The position numbers and the translations under genes were made by a program. A stretch of 64,000 nt of DNA, from assembly GCA_963816745.1 (NCBI GenBank), contig CAWFLQ010000011.1:62001-126000 (forward strand), read 5' to 3'. Numbering within the stretch: position 1 is the first letter of the stretch; each line of letters opens with the position of its first letter. Under the pieces are notes generated by a model. The model saw only the letters and a program-made list of their open reading frames with translations, made no database searches and was not told the DNA's origin. This document shows, one piece after another, positions 1-9,000 of the stretch. The DNA comes from VAZQ01 sp963816745. GTDB taxonomy: Bacteria; Pseudomonadota; Alphaproteobacteria; Rhizobiales; Xanthobacteraceae.

Positions 1-3000
1 TTGTTCATGGTATTGCAAGCCGCCCTCGCGGCGCTTCTCACGCGGCTTGGCGCAGGCAACGATATCGCGATCGGCAGCCCGATCGCGGGGCGCACCGACG
101 GCGCGCTCGACGATCTCGTCGGGTTCTTCGTCAACACGCTGGTGTTGCGCACGGACACGTCGGGCAATCCGAGCTTCCAGGAGCTGATTGCGCGGGTACG
201 CGGCAGCAATCTTGCGGCCTACGGCCACCAAGAGCTTCCCTTCGAGCGTCTGGTCGAGGTGATCAATCCGGCGCGTTCGCTGGCGCGGCATCCGCTGTTC
301 CAGGTGGTGCTGGCATTGCAGAACAACGCCCCTGTCGGCCTCGAGCTTGCGGGGCTGACGACGGCGTTCGAGCCGGTCGCTACGGCCAGCGCCAAGTTCG
401 ACCTGTCGGTCAGCCTTGTGGAGCGGCGCGGATCGGATGGCGCGCCCGCCGGGATATCGGGCAGCCTGGAATACGCTACCGACCTGTTCGATCGCAGCAC
501 GGTGGAAGTGCTCTCCGCGCGGCTGGTGCGGTTGCTGGAATCAGCGATTGCGGACGCGGAGCAGCCGATCGGCATGCTCGACGTTCTCAGTGCCGACGAG
601 CGGCGCGCCATCCTCTTCGACTGGAACCAAACCTCGCGCACGGTGCCGTCCGCCACCCTGCCGGAGCTGTTTGCGGCGCAGGCCGCGAAAACTCCCGATG
701 CGACCGCCGTCGTGCTCGAGGACGCGAGCCTCACCTACGGCGAGCTCGATGCACGTGCCAATCAGCTGGCGCATCACCTGCGCGCGCTGGGCGTCGGGCC
801 CGAGGTGGTGGTTGGGCTCTGTGTGGAGCGCTCGCTGGAGATGCTCATCGCATTGCTCGGCATTCTCAAAGCCGGCGGCGCCTATCTGCCGCTCGACCCC
901 GACTACCCGCCCGAGCGGCTCGGCTTCATGCTCGAAGATGCGCAAGCACCGCTGCTGCTCGCCCAGTCCGCGCTCATCGACCGGTTGCCCGCGCATGGCG
1001 CGCGCATCGTGCGCCTCGACGCCGACTGGCACGCCATCGCCGCGCGGCCGACGACCGTGCCGGTGATCGCGCTCGACCCGCAGAACACCGCCTATGTCAT
1101 CTACACTTCGGGCTCCACCGGAACTCCGAAGGGTGTCGCCGTCGCGCATCACGGCATTCTCAATCTTGCGGCAGCCCAGATCGAGCGCTTCGCCATCGCA
1201 TCCGATGCCAGGGTCCTTCAGTTCGCATCGCCCAGCTTCGATGCGGCGATCTCCGAGATTGCGACGGTTTTGACGTCCGGCGCAACGCTCGTCCTGCCGG
1301 CAGCAGAGCGCAGCGGCGATGCACTTGCGCGGCTTATCCGCGAGCAGGACGTCACGCATGCGACTTTGCCGCCGGTGCTGCTGTCCGATCTGTCCTCGGA
1401 CCTCCCGCTCGAGACATTGGTCGTGGCCGGCGACGCTTGTTCGGCCGACATGGCAGCGCGCTGGTCGCCGGGCCGCCGGATGATCAACGCTTATGGTCCG
1501 ACCGAGACCACGGTCTGCGCGACCATGAGCGATGCGTTGTCCGGGGCGGCGGTTCCCCCGATCGGCCGCCCAATCTGGAACACGCAGGTCTACGTGCTGG
1601 ACGCCGGGTTGCAACCGGTGCCTGCCGGGGTCACGGGCGAGCTCTACATCGCGGGCGCCGGACTGGCGCGCGGCTACGTCGGGCGTGCCGGGCTGACGGC
1701 GGAACGGTTCGTAGCCGACCCGTTCGGTCCGGCCGGCAACCGAATGTACCGCACCGGCGACCTCGCGCGCTGGCGGGGCGACGGAGTGCTCGACTTCCTC
1801 GGACGGGCGGACACGCAGCTGAAGCTGCGCGGCTTCCGCATCGAGCCGGGCGAGATCGAGGCAGCGCTGGCGCGGCATGCGGATGTGGCGCAGGCCGCCG
1901 TCGTCGCGCGCGAGGATCAACCGGGCGATCGGCGCCTGGTGGCTTACGTGGTGGCGAGCGCCGATCGCGTTCCCGATGCGGCGGCGCTACGCGCACATCT
2001 CGCTGCGAGCCTGCCGGACTATATGGTGCCGGTGGCGTTCGTGGCGCTGAACGAGCTGCCGCTCACCCCCAACGGCAAGCTCGATCGCAAGGCTCTTCCG
2101 GCACCCGACCTCACGCCCGCCCAGGTGCGGCGTCTGCCGCGCACGCCGCAGGAGGAGTTGCTGTGCGCGCTGTTCGCCGAGGTGCTGGGTGTGCAGCAGG
2201 TCGGCATCGACGACAACTTCTTCGAGTTGGGCGGCCACTCGCTGTTGGCGACACGGCTGGTCAGCCGCATCCGCTCGACGCTCGATGTCGAGCTTGCGAT
2301 CCGCAGCCTGTTCGAAGCACCGACCGTGGAGGCGTTGGTCAAGCGTCTCGACCATGCGCAATCAGCGCGGCCGGCATTGCGCCCTGTCGTGCGGTCGGCG
2401 GAGATCCCGCTGTCGTTTGGGCAACGCCGGCTGTGGTTCCTGAACCAGCTGGAGGATTCGAGCGCGACCTACACCATCCCGCTGGCGGTGCGGCTCACCG
2501 GCGCGCTCGACCGTGATGCGCTGGACGCGGCGCTTGGGGATATCGTGGCGCGGCACGAAAGCCTGCGCACGATCTTCCCCGACACGCTCGGGGTTCCCCG
2601 GCAGTTGATCTTGGAAGCTTCCGCCGCGTGGCCGCCGCTTACAGTGACAGCGATCAGCGCGGCGGCACTGCCCGAAACTTTGACAGCGGCAGCGCAGCAG
2701 GGCTTCGATCTCGCCAACGAGCCGCCGCTGCGCGCTCATCTGTTCGTGCTGGGCGAAAACGAGCACGTGTTGCTGCTGTTGCTCCATCACATCGCCGGCG
2801 ATGGCTGGTCGCTGACGCCGTTGGCGCGCGACCTCGGCCGCGCCTATGCGGCACGCTGCAACGGCCATGTGCCCGACTTGGCGGCCCTGCCGGTGCAATA
2901 CGCCGACTATACGCTATGGCAGCATGAGGTTCTGGGGTCGGAGGATGACGGCGAGAGCGCGATTGCGCGCCAGCTGGCGTTCTGGACCGAGACGCTCAAG

Positions 3001-6000
3001 GACCTCCCCGATCAGATCGAGCTGCCGGGCGACCGTCCCCGGCCGGCGGTGGCGAGCAATCGCGGCGCCAGCGTTCCCTTCACGCTTGCTCCGGAGCTGC
3101 ATGGGAGCTTGGTGTCGCTGGCACGCACGAGCGGCGCGAGCCTGTTCATGGTGTTGCAGGCCGCCCTTGCGGCGCTGCTGACGCGGCTGGGCAGCGGCCA
3201 CGATATCGCGATCGGAAGTCCGATCGCTGGGCGCACGGACAGTGCGCTCGACGATCTCGTCGGATTCTTCGTCAACACGCTGGTGCTGCGCACGGACACG
3301 TCGGGCAATCCGAGCTTTCGCGAGTTGCTGGCGCGTGTACGCGGTACCAACCTTGCCGCCTACGGCCACCAGGACCTGCCGTTCGAGCGGCTGGTCGAGG
3401 TGATCAACCCGGCACGCTCGCTGGCACGGCATCCGTTGTTCCAGGTGATGCTCGTGCTGCAGAACAACGCCGCGGCCGACCTCGAGCTTGCCGGGCTGAC
3501 GACGGCGTTCGAGCCGGTGGCCAACGCCAACGCGAAGTTCGACCTGTCCGTGAGCCTTGCCGAGCGGCGCCAATCGGATGGAACAACCGCGGGGATATCG
3601 GGTAATTTCGAGTACGCCACCGACCTGTTCGATCGCACCACAGCGGAAGCGCTGGCGGAACGATTCGTCCGGCTTCTGGCCGCGGCGGCTGCGGACGCGG
3701 ACCAGCCGATCGGCGCGCTCGACATTCTCAGCGCCGACGAGCGGCGCACCATCTTGCACGACTGGAACGACACCGCGCGCGCGGTGCCGTCAGCTACCCT
3801 GCCGGAGCTGTTTGCGGCGCAAGTGGCGAGGACGCCCGACGCGACCGCTGTCGTGTTCGAGGACGTGAACCTCACCTACACGGAGCTCGATGCAAGCGCC
3901 AATCAGCTGGCGCATCACCTGCGTGCACTCGGGGTCGGGCCCGAGGTCGTGGTGGGGCTGTGCGCGGAGCGCTCGCTGGAGATGCTCATCGGCCTGCTCG
4001 GAATCCTCAAGGCCGGAGGCGCCTATCTGCCGCTCGATCCGGCCTACCCGCCCGAGCGGCTCGGCTTCATGCTCGGGGATGCGCAGGCGCCGCTGTTGCT
4101 CACCCACTCCGCGGCGGCCGGCCGGTTGCCCGCGCACCGAGCACACGTCGTACGCCTCGACGCCGATTGGATCGACTTCGCCGCGCGGCCCACGACGGCG
4201 CCGGCAATCGCGCTCGATCCGCACAACACCGCCTACGTCATCTACACCTCGGGTTCCACGGGAACCCCGAAGGGGGTCAGCGTCACGCATCAGAGCGTCT
4301 GCAACCTGTCGTACGCGCAACTGGCGGATTTTCCGATGCAGCCCAGTGATCGCGTGCTCGGCGCTGCATCGATCGGCTTCGATGCCTCGGTCGAGCAAAA
4401 ACTCCTGCCGCTGCTGCAAGGCGCCTGCGTCGTGCTGATAGCCGACGTCGAGATGCAGGGACCAGCGACGTTCTGGGATTTCATATCCAGGCATGCAGTG
4501 AACTATCTCGATACGACGCCGTCGCTGCTGGCGGCGATGGTCGAAGCCGCTCCCCCCGCTGTCGCGCTTCATCGCACCGTCGTCGGCGGAGAGGAAGCGC
4601 TGCCGTCCCTTCATCATCGGTTGCGCGAGCGACTTGGCAACGTCCCGATCATCAACACCTATGGCCCGACCGAATGCTGCATTGATGCCACCGCCTTTGT
4701 CCTCGGCGAGAATCCCGACGACACGCGCATCCCGATCGGTCGTCCTCTGGCCAACTATCGCGCCTATGTCCTGGACGCAGGCCTGCAGCCCTTGCCGGCC
4801 GGGGTCACGGGCGAGCTCTACATCGCGGGCGCGGGACTGGCGCGCGGCTACCTCGGGCGGCCGGGCCTGACGGCGGAGCGGTTCGTGGCCGACCCTTTCG
4901 GGCCGACTGGCTGCCGCATGTACCGCACCGGCGATCTCGCGCGCTGGCGTGCCGACGGGGTGCTCGACTTCCTCGGGCGCGCAGACACCCAGGTGAAGCT
5001 GCGTGGATTCCGCATCGAGCCCGGCGAGATCGAGGCGACGCTGGTACGGCACGAGAGCGTTGCACAGGCGGCGGTGATCGTGCGCGAGGATCAACCCGGC
5101 AACAGGCGGCTCGTGGCCTATGTGGTGGCGGCCCGCGGCGCGGATGTCGACGTTGCGGCGTTGCGCGCGCATCTGGGTGCGAGCCTGCCGGACCACATGG
5201 TGCCATCGGCGTTCGTGGCGCTGGACCAGCTTCCGCTCACGCCCAACGGCAAGCTCGACCGCAGGGCACTGCCGGCCCCCGACCTCACCCATGCCCAGGC
5301 ATGGCGGCTGCCGCGCACGCCGCGGGAGGAACTGCTGTGCGGGTTGTTCGCCGAGGTGCTGGGGCTCGAGCACGTCGGCATCGACGACAACTTCTTCGCG
5401 CTCGGCGGCGACAGCATCATGTCGATCCAGCTGGTGAGCCGGGCGCGCAACGCAGGACTGCTGATCACGCCGCGGGCGGTGTTCCAGCATCAGACGGTCG
5501 CGGCGCTGGCCGAGGTTGCAGGCGTTGTGCAAAAGACCGCGGCCGCTCAGCCCGACCCCGGCACCGGGGCGTTGCCCGCGACGCCGATCATGCGCTGGCT
5601 TGCCGAGCACGGCGGACCGATCGAGCGCTTCAACCAGGCAATGCTGCTGCGGGTGCCGGCTGGGCTGCAAGCGGCGCACCTGATTGCGGCGCTGCAGAGC
5701 GTGCTCGACCATCATGACGCGTTGCGGCTGCGCCTGCGCGGAGCAGCCCGGAGCAAGGAGTGGAGCCTGGAGGTGGCGCCGCCCGGCGCGGTGGCGGCGG
5801 GCGACTGCCTGCGCCGGATCGACGTTGTCGGGCTCAACGCTGCGGAGTTGCGCGCCTGCATCGGCGCGGCAGCACAGGAAGCCGAGCTGACGCTTGCGCC
5901 GGCGGCCGGAAGGCTGGTGCAAGCCGAGTGGTTCGATGCCGGCGCGGAGCAATCCGGCCGGCTGCTGCTGACCATCCATCATCTTGCGGTGGACGGTGTG

Positions 6001-9000
6001 TCGTGGCGCATTCTGGTGCCGGACCTTGCAGCGGCCTGGGAGGCGATTGCGAACGGGCGGCAGCCGGCATTGCCGGCGCGGAGCACTTCGTTCCAGCGCT
6101 GGGCGCAACGGCTTGCGGTCGAGGCGCTGGATGCGAGGCGCGTGCGCGAGCTTTCGTTCTGGCACAGAATGCTGCGCGAGCCTTCGCCTTCGCTCTTTTA
6201 CGGCGCGCTCGACTCCGCGCGCGATGTCATCGGCACGGCCGGCCATCTCACGCTCACGCTGCCTGCTGCGCTCACGGGCGCATTGCTGACGCGCGTGCCG
6301 GCGGCCTTCCATGGCGGCATCAACGACGTGCTGCTGACCGGCCTGGCGGTCGCGGTCGCGGACTGGTGCCGGGCCCGCGGCCGGGGTACGGGCCGCGCGG
6401 TGCTGCTCGACCTCGAGGGTCACGGCCGCGAGGACATCTTCGCCGATGCCGACCTCTCGCGCACGGTAGGCTGGTTCACCAGCCTGTTCCCGCTGCGGCT
6501 CGATGCCGGCACGTTCGATCTCGACGAGGCCATGGCGGGCGGACCTGCGCTCGGGCGCGTGATGAAAACCATCAAGGAGCAGTTGCGGGCGCTGCCCGAC
6601 AACGGGCTCGGCTATGGCCTGCTGCGCTATTTGAACCCGCAGACGGCGGCAGACCTTGCGGGCTTTACAGCACCACAGCTCGGCTTCAACTATCTCGGGC
6701 GCTTTGCGGCGTCGGCGGCGGCGGACTGGGGCGTGGCGGGCGAGGCGGCGCGGCCGGGCGGGGGCGATCCGGCGATGCCGCTGGCCCACGCGCTCGAGGT
6801 CAACGCACACACGCTCGACGATGCCGAGGGCGCCAGGCTGACGGCGACCTGGACGTGGGCGCCCGCACTCGTGAGCGCGGATGCGGTGCGCGATCTGGCC
6901 GAGCGCTGGTTCCGGGCACTGGAAGCGCTGGTGCGCCATGCGTCGGTGCCCGGCGCCGGCGGGCGCAGCCCGTCCGATCTGCCGTTGGTTGCGCTCTCGC
7001 AGGACGAGATCGAGCAGATCGAGAGCCAGTATCCGCAGATCGAAGACGTGCTGCCGCTCTCGCCGTTGCAAGAGGGGTTGCTGTTCCATGCGCTCTACGA
7101 CACGCAGGCGCCGGACATCTATACGGTGCAGCAGGACCTGGGGCTGGAGGGGCCACTCGACAGCTCGGCGCTGCAAGCGGCGGCGCGCGCTCTCGTTGCG
7201 CGCCATGCCAGCTTGCGGGCAAGCTTCCGCCACGAGAACTTGAGCCGTCCGGTGCAGATCATCGTGCCAGGAGTGACGGTGCCCTGGCGGCGCGTCGATC
7301 TGTCCTTCTTGGACGAAACGGGACGTGCGGAACGGCTGGCCCATATTCTGGCCGAGGAGCGGGCCGAGCGGTTCGATCTCGGCGCTGCGCCGCTGCTGCG
7401 TTTTACGCTGATCCGGCTTGCAGCCGACAAGCATCGGCTGGTGCTCACCAACCATCACATCTTGATGGACGGCTGGTCGATGCCCGTGCTCGTGCAGGAG
7501 TTGCTCACGCTCTATGCGCAACAGCTGCACGCCAGGCCTCTGGACGATGCCTTGCCGCGGGTGACCCCCTACCGCGACTATCTGGCGTGGGTCGCGGCGC
7601 AGGATCGCGATGCGGCGATCGCGGCTTGGCGGGAGGCTTTGGCAGGGCTCGATCAGCCCACCCGTGTGGTCCTGCACGATGCCGGTCGCGTGCCGGTCGT
7701 GCCCGAGCAGGTCACGCTGACCCTGAATGCTTCGCTGACTCGTGCGCTGAGCATCGAGGCGCGCCGGCAGGGCGTGACGCTCAATACCTTGATCCAGGCG
7801 GCGTGGGCGATCCTGCTGGGGCGCCTGACCGGACGCGACGACGTCGTGTTCGGCGTGACGGTGGCGGGGCGGCCGCCGGAGATCGCCGGCATCGAGCGCA
7901 TGGTGGGACTGTTCATCAACACCCTGCCGCTGCGCGTCAAGCTGCCGCCGGGCAAGGCGTTCCGCGACTTGCTGGCGCAGGTGCAGGAGAGCCAGTCGAG
8001 CCTGATGGCGCACCAGCATCTCGGGCTTGCCGAGGTGCAGCGGCTCGCAGGCCTGGACGATCTGTTCGACACGCTGGTGGTGTTCGAAAGCTACCCGGTC
8101 GACCGCGACGGCCTTGCGGCGGATGCCGGCGGCTTGCGGCTCACCGATGTCGGCGGGCGCGATGCCACACATTATCCCTTGAGCCTCGCCGTCACGCCGG
8201 GCGAGCGGCTGCAGCTGCAACTCAGCTATCCGCCCGACCTGTTCGAGCAGGCGAGCGTGGAAGGGACCGGCGTGCGACTGCTTCGGCTGCTGGAAGCGGC
8301 GGTCGCCGACGCGGAGCAGCCGATCGGCACGTTCGACATTCTCACCGCCGAGGAGCGCCAAATCATTCTGAGGGAGTGGAATGACACCGCGCGCGTGATC
8401 CCGCCGGCCACCTTGCCGGAGCTGTTCGCGGCGCAGGTCAAGAAAACCCCGAATGCCGTCGCCGTGGCATTCGGAGATCAAAGCCTCACCTATGGCGAGC
8501 TCGACGCGCATTCGAGCCAGCTGGCGCATCACCTGCACGATCTCGGAGTCGGACCCGAGGTGGTGGTGGGGCTGTGCGTCGAGCGCTCCTTGGAAATGCT
8601 GATCGGTCTCGTCGGAATCCTCAAGGCCGGCGGCGCCTATCTGCCGCTCGACCCGAGCTATCCACCCGAGCGGCTCGGCTTCATGCTGGGGGACGCCCGC
8701 GTGCCGGTGCTGGTCGCGCGCTCTGCGCTGCTTGCACGCCTGCCTGAACACGACGCAAGGATCGTATGCCTCGATGCCGATTGGGCCACCATCGCCAGGC
8801 AGCCCGCAACCGCCCCGGCGAGCGGCCTCCGGCCGCAAAACAGCGCCTATGTCATCTACACCTCGGGCTCGACCGGCGTGCCGAAGGGCACGGTCGTCGA
8901 TCATGCAAGTCTTTCGAACAAGGTCATCACGCTTGGAAAGGACTTCGGGGCGGGGCCCGGCTTCCGTATCGCCCTCTTGAGCTCGTCGGCATTCGACCCT